Under the pieces are notes generated by a model. It was not told the DNA's origin and did not search any database. It worked only from the letters and a program-made list of their open reading frames with translations. Below are positions 9,113 through 18,327 of a stretch of 64,000 nt of DNA, piece after piece. Made by a program: the position numbers and the translations under genes. Each line of letters opens with the position of its first letter. The stretch's first letter is position 1. Location of the stretch: NCBI RefSeq assembly GCF_036010665.1, contig NZ_CP108581.1, positions 4,321,501 to 4,385,500 on the forward strand, written 5' to 3'. The stretch comes from Microbispora sp. NBC_01189 (GTDB taxonomy: Bacteria > Actinomycetota > Actinomycetes > Streptosporangiales > Streptosporangiaceae).

Positions 9113-12100
9113 TCAGCTCCTGTCCGGGTCGCGTGGCCTGCCCCGCAGGCCCTCGAAACGGGCCCGTGCCAGCGCGGCACGCTCCCGGGCCGCCGCCGCC
9201 CGCCACTCGTTCTCCACACGGGCGGCGACCTCGTCCACCCGGGACTCCGCGAAGGAGCCCGCCGAGGCGTCCGGCTGGGAGTCCGTCCCGGTTTCCGCGG
9301 AGGCGGCGATGGCGTCCAGCAGCCCGAGAAACTCGCCGAGCATCCGGCGCGCGGTGGCGGGGGCGAAGGCGTCGGCGTTGTAGATCAGGTCGCCCCGCAC
9401 GACGGTCTCGGTCTGCACCACGTGCAGGGACAGGTCCTGGGTGGCGGTCGGCGCGTGCAGCTCCAGCGGCGCGACCTCCACGCCGGGCGGCCCGGGCACC
9501 CGGTCCGGGCGCCGGTGATACTCGATCTCCACGTGGAACAGCGGCGGCCGGTTGGCCCGGCGCGGTGGCCGCACCAGCTCCACCAGCCGGTCGAAGGGCA
9601 GCTCGGCGTGCGTGTGCGCGCCCAGCGTGGTCTCCCGCACCCGCGACAGGACGTCGCGGACGGTGTCGGCGCCCGAGACACCCGTACGCAGGACGAGCTG
9701 GTTGGTGAAGAAGCCGATGAGGGGTTCGACCTCGACCGCCGCTCGGTTCGCGGTGCCCGAGCCGACGACGAGGTCCGTCTGCCGGGTGTGCCGATGCAGC
9801 ACGATGAGGTACGCCGCGAGGACGGTCATGAAGACCGTGGCGCCCTCACGCAGCCCGAACGCGACGAGCGCGCGGGTCCGCTCCGGCGTGAGCGCGTACG
9901 GCAGGGACGCCGAACGGAAGACCGGGGTGGCCGGGAGGGGATGGTCGTAGGGCAGGTCGAGGGTCTCGGGGGCGCCCGCCAGCCGCTCCGTCCAGTACGC
10001 GGCCGACCGCCGCGTCACCTCGTCCAGGTGCCGTTCCTCCCACAGGGCGTAGTCGGCGTACTGGACCGGCAACGGCGGGAGGCCGGTGGGCTCGCCGCGC
10101 AGCCGCGCGGCGTAGGCCGCCCACAGCTCGCCGAACAGCACCTCCGAGGACCAGGCGTCGGTCACGATGTGATGGAGCGTCACCGACAGCAGGTGCCGGG
10201 CGGGTGACAGCCGCACCAGCCGCATCCGCAGCAGCGGGCCGCGCGCCAGGTCGAACGGCCGGGCCGCCTCGGCCTCGGCCAGCCGCCGCCCCTCCCGCTC
10301 GGCCTCGGCCTCGCCGAGCCCGCTGAGATCGGCCAGCGGCAGCCCTGACGGCACGTGCGCGGAGACGACCTGCCGCAGCGCACCGCCCACCTGGCGGAAC
10401 GTCGTACGCGGCGACTCGTGCCGCTCCCGGACGACGTCGGCGGCGTGGGCGAGGGCGGCCGGGTCCAGCGGGCCGTCCAGCCGCAGCACGGTCGCCACGT
10501 TGTGGTGTGCGCCGTCACGGTCGAGCTGGTCGATGAACCACAGGCGCCGCTGGGCGTGCGACAGCGGGATCGGCCGGTCGCGCCCCTGGGGCCGTACGGC
10601 GGGGACGGCGGGGACGGCGGCGCCGGACCCCTCCCGCATCGCCTCTTCCACCCGGTGCGCGAACCGCCCCGGCAGGGGCGCTTCGAACAGCACCCGGACG
10701 GGCAGGTCCACGCCGAGCAGGCGGCGGATCCGTGTCATCACCCGGACGGCGAGCAGCGAGTGGCCGCCTGCTGTGAAGAAGTCCGTCTCCGGGGTCACCT
10801 CGGTGCCGAGCACCTCGGCCCAGATGGCGCGCACCAGGTCGGCGACCTGCCCGGACGCCGGCGGGCTCGACGCGGACGGGCCGGGTGTCGACAGGCCGGG
10901 TGTCGACGGGCCGGAGCCGGTCGCCTCTTCCGCCCGCGCACCGGCGTCGTCCCCCGGACGCGCCGCCCCGTTGGCCCGCCGAGGACCCGGCATCGGCGAG
11001 CCCGGCGGCTCGGACCCCGCGAGTGCCCGGCCCGCGAGTTCGGACCCCGCGAGTGCCCGGCCCGCGAGTTCGGAGATCGGCAGGTGCGGCGCGTCGGCGG
11101 CGCGGGCCAGCAGCGCGGCGAACGCGCCCAGCACCCGCTCGGCGGTCCCGGCCTCGAACAGGTCGGCGCTGTAGCTGAGGGTCGCGACCAGCCCCTCCTC
11201 CCCGTCGCGCATGGTCAGCGACAGATCGAAGGTCTCCGGCGGATGCAGCAGACCGGCCGGGGCCACGGTGACACCGGGCAGGTCCCAGGTCGCGGGCGGC
11301 GTGTTCTGGAAGGCGAACATGACCTGGAAGACCGGGCTGTGCCCGGCGCCGCGCGGCAGGCGAAGTTCCTCCACGAGCCACTCGAACGGCACGTCCTGGT
11401 GCACGTACGCCGAGAGGGTCACCTCGCGGACCCGGTCGAGCAGGCCGGCGAAGGACGGGTCGCCGCCGAGGTCGGTGCGCAGCGCCACGGCGTTGACGAA
11501 GCAGCCGATCAGGTTCTCGACGTCGGCGTGGGACCGCCCGGCGACGGGACAGCCGACGACCACGTCCGTGTCGCCGGACCAGCGGTGGAGCAGCGCCTGG
11601 AAGGACGCCAGCAGCGTCATGAACATCGTCGCGCCCGAGGCCGCGCTCAGCGCGCGCAGCCTTCCGGCCACCCCCGGCGCGATGGTCGTCTCGGTGATGC
11701 CGCCCCCGCGTACGCGGCCGGCCGTGCGCGGATGGTCCGTCGGCAGGCCGAGCAGCGGCGGCGCGTCCGCGAGCCGCGACCTCCACCAGGTGAGCCCGGC
11801 CCGCAGCTCGTCGCCGTCCAGGCCGCGCACCTGCCACTCGGCGTAGTCGGCGAACTGCAGCGGCACGTCCGCGACCCGAGGCGCCTCGCCCCGGACGAAC
11901 GCCGCGTAATGGGCCGACAGCTCGCGGACCAGCAGGGAGTGGGACCAGCCGTCGGCCACGATGTGGTGGACGGACAGCAGCAGGACGTGTTCGGCGTCGC
12001 CGGTGCGCAGCAGCACGGCGCGCAGCATCGGACCGCGGGCGAGGTCGAAGTGGCAGCGTCCCTCCGCCTGCCGCAGGTCCCGTACGGCGGCCCGGCGCTC

Positions 12101-12559
12101 CTCGGGCTGCAGCGCCCTGAGGTCGACGAGCGGCAGGGACACCGGCCCGGGCGGCGTGACGACCTGCACCAGTCGCTCGTCCACCACCGGCCGCTCGTCC
12201 ACCTCGGCGAAGACGGTCCGCAGGATGGAGTGGCGGCGGACGACCGCCTCCAGCGCCCGGCGGAACGCGGCGACGTCGAGCGGACCGGTCAGCCGCAGCG
12301 CCTCCCGCGCGGTGTAGAGCCCGCCGCCCGGCTGCCACTGTTCGAGAAACCACATGCCGCGCTGTGCGTGGGTCAGCGGGGCGGGGCCGTCACCGGTGCG
12401 GCGCGGGATGCGGGAGCCGGCGGCTCCGGACCCACGTCCGCGCGCCAGGGCACGCTCCAGCAGAGCCCGTTCGAGCACCGCCCGCTTGGCCGGCGACAGC
12501 AGCGCGAGGCGGTCGCCCTGTGTCTCCCCGGCGGTGCCCTGTGTCTCCCCGGGGGTCAC
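9113..12559 (-). CDS. NRPS protein C-PCP-C lacking an adenylation domain
   Basis: The 1148-residue protein starts at GTG 12559, overlapping the A-PCP gene as GTGA. A short Ala/Arg-rich leader (residues 1-55) is followed by C1 (about 60-490, HHIVADGWS near 205), a long Pro/Ala/Ser linker with an internal exact repeat, a PCP (about 605-675, AGGHSLLA), and C2 (about 695-1110, HHIVTDAWS). There is no A domain between C1 and the PCP, so the PCP must be charged in trans, most simply by the free A-PCP protein just upstream or by the separate A-PCP-C protein at 28706-31768. C2 is the last domain and would abut the degenerate C domain of the next protein, giving a C-C arrangement across a protein junction. 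Confidence 0.93.
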   Translation of the reverse strand: MTPGETQGTAGETQGDRLALLSPAKRAVLERALLERALARGRGSGAAGSRIPRRTGDGPAPLTHAQRGMWFLEQWQPGGGLYTAREALRLTGPLDVAAFRRALEAVVRRHSILRTVFAEVDERPVVDERLVQVVTPPGPVSLPLVDLRALQPEERRAAVRDLRQAEGRCHFDLARGPMLRAVLLRTGDAEHVLLLSVHHIVADGWSHSLLVRELSAHYAAFVRGEAPRVADVPLQFADYAEWQVRGLDGDELRAGLTWWRSRLADAPPLLGLPTDHPRTAGRVRGGGITETTIAPGVAGRLRALSAASGATMFMTLLASFQALLHRWSGDTDVVVGCPVAGRSHADVENLIGCFVNAVALRTDLGGDPSFAGLLDRVREVTLSAYVHQDVPFEWLVEELRLPRGAGHSPVFQVMFAFQNTPPATWDLPGVTVAPAGLLHPPETFDLSLTMRDGEEGLVATLSYSADLFEAGTAERVLGAFAALLARAADAPHLPISELAGRALAGSELAGRALAGSEPPGSPMPGPRRANGAARPGDDAGARAEEATGSGPSTPGLSTPGPSASSPPASGQVADLVRAIWAEVLGTEVTPETDFFTAGGHSLLAVRVMTRIRRLLGVDLPVRVLFEAPLPGRFAHRVEEAMREGSGAAVPAVPAVRPQGRDRPIPLSHAQRRLWFIDQLDRDGAHHNVATVLRLDGPLDPAALAHAADVVRERHESPRTTFRQVGGALRQVVSAHVPSGLPLADLSGLGEAEAEREGRRLAEAEAARPFDLARGPLLRMRLVRLSPARHLLSVTLHHIVTDAWSSEVLFGELWAAYAARLRGEPTGLPPLPVQYADYALWEERHLDEVTRRSAAYWTERLAGAPETLDLPYDHPLPATPVFRSASLPYALTPERTRALVAFGLREGATVFMTVLAAYLIVLHRHTRQTDLVVGSGTANRAAVEVEPLIGFFTNQLVLRTGVSGADTVRDVLSRVRETTLGAHTHAELPFDRLVELVRPPRRANRPPLFHVEIEYHRRPDRVPGPPGVEVAPLELHAPTATQDLSLHVVQTETVVRGDLIYNADAFAPATARRMLGEFLGLLDAIAASAETGTDSQPDASAGSFAESRVDEVAARVENEWRAAAARERAALARARFEGLRGRPRDPDRS
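11011..11070. repeat. Perfect 30-bp tandem duplication inside the NRPS linker
   Basis: Two identical 30-bp units (11011-11040 and 11041-11070) lie in frame in the C1-PCP linker and encode [10 protein letters not shown] twice. Being a multiple of three it keeps the reading frame. It looks like a recent slippage event in a flexible linker. Confidence 0.9.
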
Positions 12560-14421
12560 GTGCGCGGCCCTTCTCCGGCGAGCCGCCGGACCGCGTCGTC
12601 CTCCGACATGGTCTCCAGATCCGCGAGGAGCCCGAGGATCTCCTCGTCCCCGGCGGCGGCCAGCGAGGACGCGGTGATCACCTGGGCCAGCCCGGCGATG
12701 GTCGGCCTCTCGAAGACCTTCCGCAGCGGGAGCTCCACGCCGAGGGACTCGCGGACACGCGACACCATCTGGTTGGCGAGCAGCGAGTCGCCTCCGGAGA
12801 CGAAGAAGTCCTCGGTGAGGCCGATCCGGTCGCGCCGGAGGAGATCACACCAGATCCGCTCCAGCATCCGCTCGACCGGCGAGGCCGAGCCCTCGGGGTC
12901 CGCCTCGCCGTCGTCCGTGCGGTCCGGCGCGGGGAGGCCGGTGAGGTCGATCTTGCCGCCGGGCGTCAGGGGAAGCGCGTCCAGCGTCACGAAGAAGGAC
13001 GGAACCATGTAGCCGGGCAGCCGCTCGGCAAGGAACGCGCGCAGACCGCCGGGGGAGGGGCGGACGTCCCCGCGCGGCACGCAGTACGCGACGAGCCGCC
13101 CCTCGCTCGGCACGACGACCGACGGGCCGATATCGGGATGCGCGCACAGCGCGGCCTCGACGTCGCCGAGGTCGATCCGGTATCCCCGGATCTTGACCTG
13201 CCGGTCGGCCCGCCCGGCGAACTCCAGGTCGCCGCTCTCGGTCCATCGGGCGAGGTCGCCGGTGCGGTACATGCGGGAGCCGGGCTCGGGGCCGTACGGG
13301 CTGGGCAGGAACCGCTCGGCGGTGAGCGCGCCGTCCCCGGCGTAGCCGCGGGCCAGGCCGGTCCCGGTGACGTACAGCTCGCCGACCTCGCCCACCGGCA
13401 CCGGCCGCAGTTCCTCGTCCAGGACGTGTACGCCGGTCCCCGGCAGCGGGCGGCCGATGGGCACCCTGCCGAGCCGTTCGATCTCGTCCGGGTCGGCCGG
13501 CGGCAGGTACAACGTCGCCGCGATCGTCGTCTCGGTCGGGCCGTAGGCGTAGACGAAGCGCGGGTGATGCGGGTTCAGCCGGGTCCAGTCCACCAGCAGC
13601 CGTACCGGGATGCTCTCGCCGCCGGTGATGAAGTGGCGCAGCCAGGGGAGCCGCCGCCCGGTCGTGGCCAGCGTGTCGACCAGGAGGTGCAGGAAGACCG
13701 GCGGCAGCATCACCCCACTGATCCCGGCCCGCTCGCACTCGTCCATGAGCTCGGCGGGCGAGGCCCAGCTCGGCCGGGGGTGGATCACCAGCGTCGCCCC
13801 CGCCAGCAGGGCCGGGTAGATCTCGGCGGCCGCCGCGTCGAAGCTCAGCGAGGTGAACTGCAGGATCCGGTCGCCCGGGGAGAAGCCGTAGATCTCGGTC
13901 TTCGCGCGGGCGCGGTCGTGGAGGGCCAGCCGGTCGATCATGATGCCCTTGGGCGTCCCGGTCGAGCCCGAGGTGTAGATGACGTATGCGAGGTTCCCCG
14001 GCCGCGCCCCGCTGGGGAATCCCGCCGGATTCTGGGCCGCTATAGAAGGGTCGTCGACGTCCTGGGTCCGGACGTCGGCGGGCAGCCGGTCCGCCAGCGG
14101 CCTCCGGGTGAGCACGAGCACCGGCGCCGCGCTCCGGAGGATCGGCGACAGCCGGGCCGCCGGCCAGTCCGGTTCCAGCGGGAGGTAGGCGCCGCCCGCC
14201 TTGAGCACGGCGAGCAGCGCGACGATCATCTCGGCCGAGCGGTCGAGATAGAGGCCGACGACGGTGTCGGCGCCGACTCCGCGGTCCCGCAGGAGGCGGC
14301 CCAGCCGGTTCGCCCGTTCGTCGAGCGTCCGGTAGGTCAGCTCCGTGTCACCCAGCACGACCGCGGCGGCGTCCGGGGTGCGTGCGACCTGGGCCGCGAA
14401 GAGGTCGAGAACGTCGGCCAC
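12556..14421 (-). CDS. Free-standing NRPS A-PCP didomain
   Basis: The GTG at 14421 overlaps the last base of the flavin reductase stop (TAGTG) and places the start at [16 protein letters not shown], a normal A-domain beginning; the product is 621 residues. Core motifs are complete: [44 protein letters not shown] with SGGDSLL follows. Pocket positions read by eye are D-A-A-M-I-G-A-I-A-K, which I cannot match to a known code; the small residues imply a roomy pocket. Placed directly after halogenase and flavin reductase, it may activate tryptophan or a chlorinated derivative, perhaps so that halogenation occurs on free or carrier-bound amino acid. With no C domain of its own, it should feed the C-PCP-C protein encoded next. 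Confidence 0.92.
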   Translation of the reverse strand: MADVLDLFAAQVARTPDAAAVVLGDTELTYRTLDERANRLGRLLRDRGVGADTVVGLYLDRSAEMIVALLAVLKAGGAYLPLEPDWPAARLSPILRSAAPVLVLTRRPLADRLPADVRTQDVDDPSIAAQNPAGFPSGARPGNLAYVIYTSGSTGTPKGIMIDRLALHDRARAKTEIYGFSPGDRILQFTSLSFDAAAAEIYPALLAGATLVIHPRPSWASPAELMDECERAGISGVMLPPVFLHLLVDTLATTGRRLPWLRHFITGGESIPVRLLVDWTRLNPHHPRFVYAYGPTETTIAATLYLPPADPDEIERLGRVPIGRPLPGTGVHVLDEELRPVPVGEVGELYVTGTGLARGYAGDGALTAERFLPSPYGPEPGSRMYRTGDLARWTESGDLEFAGRADRQVKIRGYRIDLGDVEAALCAHPDIGPSVVVPSEGRLVAYCVPRGDVRPSPGGLRAFLAERLPGYMVPSFFVTLDALPLTPGGKIDLTGLPAPDRTDDGEADPEGSASPVERMLERIWCDLLRRDRIGLTEDFFVSGGDSLLANQMVSRVRESLGVELPLRKVFERPTIAGLAQVITASSLAAAGDEEILGLLADLETMSEDDAVRRLAGEGPRT

Positions 14422-15053
14422 TAGGGCACCGTCCTTCCGCTTGAGGTCATCGGAGGCGTCACCGCCGGGTCCAGCGCTTCCACCCGGTTCACCATCGGGT
14501 CCGCCGCGTTCCCGCCGGAGCCGCCGGTTTCGCCGGGTCCGCCGGGTCCGCCTCCCGGCCACGCCGCGTACTCGCGCAGCCCGTAGAGCAGCGGCGCGCG
14601 GGCCGCCAGGTGCTCCACCGCCACGACCCCGCCGATCACGACGGTGTGGTCCCCGGCGGGGGTGCTGGAGTGGACCCGGCACTCCGCGACGGTGTGCGCG
14701 TGGCCGGTGAGGCGGGGCAGGCCCCTGTCCCCGGTCGCGCTCCACTCGATCGACGAGAAGCGGTCGTGCGCTCCGGCGGCGAACACCTCCGCCGCCGCCC
14801 GCCCGTGCCGGTGCAGCATGTTGACGGCGAAGAACCCCTGCGCCTGCACCGCCCTGAGCGTGCGGCTCCGGTTGTCGATGCAAACGAGCAGCATCGGCGG
14901 CTCCAGCGAGACCGCGCACAGCGAGGTGCAGGTCAGGCCCATCGGGACGCCCTCGGCGTCGAGCGTCGTCAGCACGGTGACGCCGGTCGGGAAGCCCGTC
15001 ATGAGCTCCCGGAAGTCGCCGGCGCCGACCGCCGTCCCGTCGATCCGCGTCAT
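14421..15053 (-). CDS. Flavin reductase for the halogenase
   Basis: This 210-residue protein begins [18 protein letters not shown] and carries the flavin-reductase-like FMN-binding features [25 protein letters not shown] and VNMLHRHG. These belong to the NAD(P)H:flavin oxidoreductase family that supplies FADH2 to two-component flavoenzymes. It begins 8 bp after the halogenase stop, so its role is almost certainly to reduce flavin for that enzyme, as PrnF/RebF-type partners do. It might also serve the FMN-dependent monooxygenase domain encoded further down the operon. The C-terminus has a Gly/Pro-rich stretch (about 165-185) that looks like a disordered tail. Confidence 0.93.
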   Translation of the reverse strand: MTRIDGTAVGAGDFRELMTGFPTGVTVLTTLDAEGVPMGLTCTSLCAVSLEPPMLLVCIDNRSRTLRAVQAQGFFAVNMLHRHGRAAAEVFAAGAHDRFSSIEWSATGDRGLPRLTGHAHTVAECRVHSSTPAGDHTVVIGGVVAVEHLAARAPLLYGLREYAAWPGGGPGGPGETGGSGGNAADPMVNRVEALDPAVTPPMTSSGRTVP

Positions 15054-15061
15054 GGCCGCCC

Positions 15062-16615
15062 TCAGACGGCCGGAGGCCGGCGCATGTGGGCGAAGTACTC
15101 GTACTGGCTGGGCAGTTCGGCGGTGGCCTGCGCCGTGCGCCGCCTCAGCCGCTCGAACTCCCGCTCGGCCGGTCCGGGATCGAGCATGTCCACGATCGGC
15201 CGCTGCGTCGTCGGGAGCCCGCCGAGGCCGAGCAGCAGGGTGGACCAGGAGTACGGCTCGAACCCGTGGTAGTAGGGGTAGACGCTCTCCGCGTCCGGCA
15301 GTTTGCGGCGCCACAGCCGCACCCGCTCGGCGAGGTCGCCGGGCAGCTCGCGTTCCTTGGTCGCCTTCCAGTACACGTTGTCCGTACGCGCGGCGGTGAA
15401 GTAGTGGAAGGCGAGGAACTCCCGGACGCCGTCGATGACCCGGCCCACCACCTGGTTGTAGTGCTCGATCAGCGCCGGGTCGGTCCGCTCGTCCGGGAAG
15501 TGCTTCACCAGCTGCTCGATGCCGTGCTGGATGAAGAAGATGCCGGTGGACTCCAGGGGTTCGACGAATCCGCTGGCCAGGCCGATCGCCACGCAGTTGC
15601 CGACCCACGAGCGCCGGCTGCGCCCGATGCGCATGCGGATGTGGTTGGCCTCCAGGTCGGCCGCCCCGGGGCCGGCCGCGGCGCGCAGCGCGGCCTCCGC
15701 CTCGTCGGGGGTGCAGTAGTCCTCGGCGTACACGTAGCCCATGCCGTTGCGGCCGAACAGCGGGATCGTCCACATCCAGCCGGCGTCCATGGCCGTGGCG
15801 GTCGTGTAGGGCACGATGCCGTCCCGCTCGATGTCGGCCGGCACGCGCAGCGCCACCGCGCGGTCGTTGGGCAGGAACCGCTGGAAGGAGATGAGCGGCT
15901 CCTCCAGCGCCTGGTTGATCAGCAGCCCCCGGAACCCGGTGCAGTCGACGTAGAGGTCCGCCTCCACGATCCCGTGTTCCTTGGTCACGAGGCCCGCGAT
16001 GCCGCGTTCGTCGCGCCGGCACTCCTGGATGAGGTCGGTGACCCGCTTCACCCCCATCGCGGTCGTCCTGCGCATCAGGTAGTCCGCGAGCAGGGCCGCG
16101 TCGAAGTGGTACGCGTACGGATACTGGGTGTCCTCCTCGGCCATCGTCGTACGCGACCCCACGGGCAGGGTCTTGTCGTCGGCGTCGAACAGCCGGCCGT
16201 CGAAGGTGTGGGGGGAGCGCATCGCGTCGCAGAGCCCCGAGATCATGAAGCAGTCGCGGTCGAAACGCTCGGACGGCCGCAGGCGCAGCCACCACTCCTG
16301 CAGCGGATACCCGTGTATCAGGGTCGGCCGCTCGAAGGGGTGATAGAAGTCGTGCCCGGGATGACGCCAGTTCCGGAACCGGATGCCCAGCTTGTACGTG
16401 GCGTTGCAGGCCGGCATCCAGTCGCGTTCCGCCAGCCCGATGTAGCTGAAGAAGTGACGGATCGTGCTGAAGGTCGCCTCGCCCACCCCGATGGTCGAGA
16501 TGGCCGGCGACTCGACCACCGTGATGTCGATCCGGTCGCCGAAGGTCGCCTGGAGATACGCCGCCGTCATCCAGCCGGCGGTCCCGCCACCGGCGATGGC
16601 CACACTTCTGATCAT
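15062..16615 (-). CDS. Flavin-dependent tryptophan halogenase (PyrH-like)
   Basis: The 517-residue protein contains GGGTAGW (9-15, FAD binding), the catalytic lysine Lys75 in [14 protein letters not shown] (280-285, the halogenase WxWxIP signature) and Glu355 in [10 protein letters not shown], matching the PrnA Lys79/Glu346 pair. From memory, stretches such as [19 protein letters not shown] and [16 protein letters not shown] are closest to PyrH, a tryptophan 5-halogenase, but regiochemistry cannot be settled by eye. It should use FADH2, O2 and chloride to chlorinate L-tryptophan or a tryptophan moiety. The flavin reductase follows directly, and a dioxygenase of the tryptophan 2,3-dioxygenase family opens the same operon. 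Confidence 0.96.
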   Translation of the reverse strand: MIRSVAIAGGGTAGWMTAAYLQATFGDRIDITVVESPAISTIGVGEATFSTIRHFFSYIGLAERDWMPACNATYKLGIRFRNWRHPGHDFYHPFERPTLIHGYPLQEWWLRLRPSERFDRDCFMISGLCDAMRSPHTFDGRLFDADDKTLPVGSRTTMAEEDTQYPYAYHFDAALLADYLMRRTTAMGVKRVTDLIQECRRDERGIAGLVTKEHGIVEADLYVDCTGFRGLLINQALEEPLISFQRFLPNDRAVALRVPADIERDGIVPYTTATAMDAGWMWTIPLFGRNGMGYVYAEDYCTPDEAEAALRAAAGPGAADLEANHIRMRIGRSRRSWVGNCVAIGLASGFVEPLESTGIFFIQHGIEQLVKHFPDERTDPALIEHYNQVVGRVIDGVREFLAFHYFTAARTDNVYWKATKERELPGDLAERVRLWRRKLPDAESVYPYYHGFEPYSWSTLLLGLGGLPTTQRPIVDMLDPGPAEREFERLRRRTAQATAELPSQYEYFAHMRRPPAV

Positions 16616-16618
16616 CTG

Positions 16619-16882
16619 TCAGTCCTCCGGCGTCTCGAAGTTCAGTTCCTCACGGCAGAAGCGCGCCCACGCGCCGTCCACACCGGTCGCACCGTCCGCG
16701 TCCCACAGGACGAGGCCGTCCGGCGCGACCGGGTCGGCCACGACGCTCAGGTCGTCCCACAGGTAGACGACCGTGTCGCTGGGCAGTCCGGCCTCCTCCG
16801 GGTGCGCACGGGCCGCCCATCCGGGGAAGCGGCGCAGGTCGGCCAGGTGATAGGCCCTGCAGTACTGCCTCACGAGGCTCAC
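16619..16882 (-). CDS. Small conserved-type protein of unknown function
   Basis: This 87-residue protein has a GTG start that overlaps the MFS stop as GTGA and ends 3 bp before the halogenase. It starts MSLVRQYCRAYHLADL and contains FPGWAARAHP and VVYLWDDLSVVADP, rich in Trp and acidic residues and without a signal peptide or membrane segment. It is not MbtH: the MbtH tryptophan pattern and NxExQxS motif are absent. I do not recognise the family. Its position within a coupled operon argues that it is really translated; a carrier-protein or synthetase helper role is only a guess. Confidence 0.8.
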   Translation of the reverse strand: MSLVRQYCRAYHLADLRRFPGWAARAHPEEAGLPSDTVVYLWDDLSVVADPVAPDGLVLWDADGATGVDGAWARFCREELNFETPED

Positions 16883-18324
16883 GACCGGTCGCCCTCCTGC
16901 CCGTTCGCCCGCCGGGCCTCGGCCAGGTCCGGCGCGCCGTCCGCGCGCTCGTCCGCCGGCTCTCCCGGGTGCCCGGCCCGCTCGTCCGGGGGCTCCTCCG
17001 TACGGGGATCGGCGTTCTCGCCGGGAGACGTCACCGCTTGCATCCTCGACTCCAGGTCACGCAGCAGGGGATTCAGATAAGCGGCCAGCACCACCAGCAG
17101 GAAGGCGGCGCCGAGCACGATGAGCAGCAGCCCGATGCCCCGCCCGGGGCCGGTACCGAGGACCCGGCCGACGCTGCCGGCGAGAGACCCGGACGGCCGC
17201 AGCAGCGGGGTGAACGCGTCGGACAGCGGGCCGGCGAGCAGGTAGGCGAGCGGCAGCGTCGACCACGCGACGAAGCGGTTGAGCGAGAAGACCCGTGCCT
17301 GCATCGTGTGCGGCACGTACGTACGGATGATCGTGGCCGTGCAGCCGCGCACGAACTGGATGCAGAACAGGCAGCCGAACAGCCCGAGGCCGATGAGCAC
17401 CGCGTTCGGCCGCAGGCCCGCGATCATCAGCGACAGCGCCTGGATGAGGCCGAAGCCCAGGACGCCGGTGATCCTGCGTGCCGGGCCGCCCCACGCGGCC
17501 ATCGCCATCCCGCCGAGGAAGATGCCGAAGCCGCCCGCGGAGAAGGTCACGCCGAGGATCGACGCCGAGGTGAAGCTCAGCACCAGAGGGGTGACCACGA
17601 TCTGCGTCAGCCCGACGGCGAAGCTGATGAACGCGCCGAACAGGAACAGCAGGAAGAAGCCGCGGTGCGTCGTGACGTAGCTCCAGCCGACCGCCATGTC
17701 GCTCCACAGCGACGGCTTGCCCGCGTCTCGCTCCGCGTGCTCGACGCGGGGGAACGCGGTGACCAGCAGGGCGACGCCCCCGACGATGTACGAGATCAGA
17801 TCGATGACGAGCACCCCGGACAGCCCCGCGGTGGCGAGCAGGACGCCCGCGATGAGCGGCGGCGCGACGATGCCGACGTTCTCGGCCGTCTGGACCAGCC
17901 CGCTCGCGCGTCCGAGCTGCTTGCCGGAGACGAGCTGGCTGACCGACGCGTAGTACGCGGGGTCGCGGAAGGCGCCGCAGACGGCCAGCAGGGCCGCCCC
18001 CGCGTAGATGTGCCAGAGCTCCAGGCTCCCCGCCCGGTTCAGTAGCAGCATCAGCAGGATCACCACGCCGGAGGCGGCGTTGCTGTACAGCATCATCCGG
18101 CGCCGGTCCCAGCGGTCGCCCAGGGCCCCGGAGAACGGGGAGAGCAGGATCGCCGGGATCATGGTGAACACCAGCACCAGGGCGAACTGGGTGGTCGAGC
18201 CGGTGCGCTGGTAGACGAAGACGCCGAGCGCGAACTGGGTCAGGCCCGTCCCCAGCGCGGAGATGAACTGACTGATCAATACGACGAGGAAGACGGTCCG
18301 TGCCTGTCGGATCCTGGTCTGCAT
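16879..18324 (-). CDS. MFS transporter, probable product exporter
   Basis: The 481-residue protein has about twelve hydrophobic segments, beginning VFLVVLISQFISALGTGL. The cytoplasmic loop GDRWDRRRMML after helix 2 is the MFS motif A equivalent. The C-terminus (about 430-481) is a charged Glu/Asp/Arg-rich tail. It resembles the MFS drug-efflux proteins often found in NRPS clusters and is likely to export the product and confer self-resistance. It starts 3 bp after the stop of the FkbH-like gene and overlaps the small gene that follows. Confidence 0.93.
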   Translation of the reverse strand: MQTRIRQARTVFLVVLISQFISALGTGLTQFALGVFVYQRTGSTTQFALVLVFTMIPAILLSPFSGALGDRWDRRRMMLYSNAASGVVILLMLLLNRAGSLELWHIYAGAALLAVCGAFRDPAYYASVSQLVSGKQLGRASGLVQTAENVGIVAPPLIAGVLLATAGLSGVLVIDLISYIVGGVALLVTAFPRVEHAERDAGKPSLWSDMAVGWSYVTTHRGFFLLFLFGAFISFAVGLTQIVVTPLVLSFTSASILGVTFSAGGFGIFLGGMAMAAWGGPARRITGVLGFGLIQALSLMIAGLRPNAVLIGLGLFGCLFCIQFVRGCTATIIRTYVPHTMQARVFSLNRFVAWSTLPLAYLLAGPLSDAFTPLLRPSGSLAGSVGRVLGTGPGRGIGLLLIVLGAAFLLVVLAAYLNPLLRDLESRMQAVTSPGENADPRTEEPPDERAGHPGEPADERADGAPDLAEARRANGQEGDRS

Positions 18325-18327
18325 GGG

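Noticed and set aside
21-9708. Long plus-strand open frames across the NRPS region
   Set aside because: They are Arg/Gly/Ala/Pro-rich mirror frames of the minus-strand NRPS/PKS genes and match no protein family.
16619-16882. MbtH-like protein
   Set aside because: Size fits roughly, but the MbtH tryptophans and conserved NxExQxS-type start are absent.
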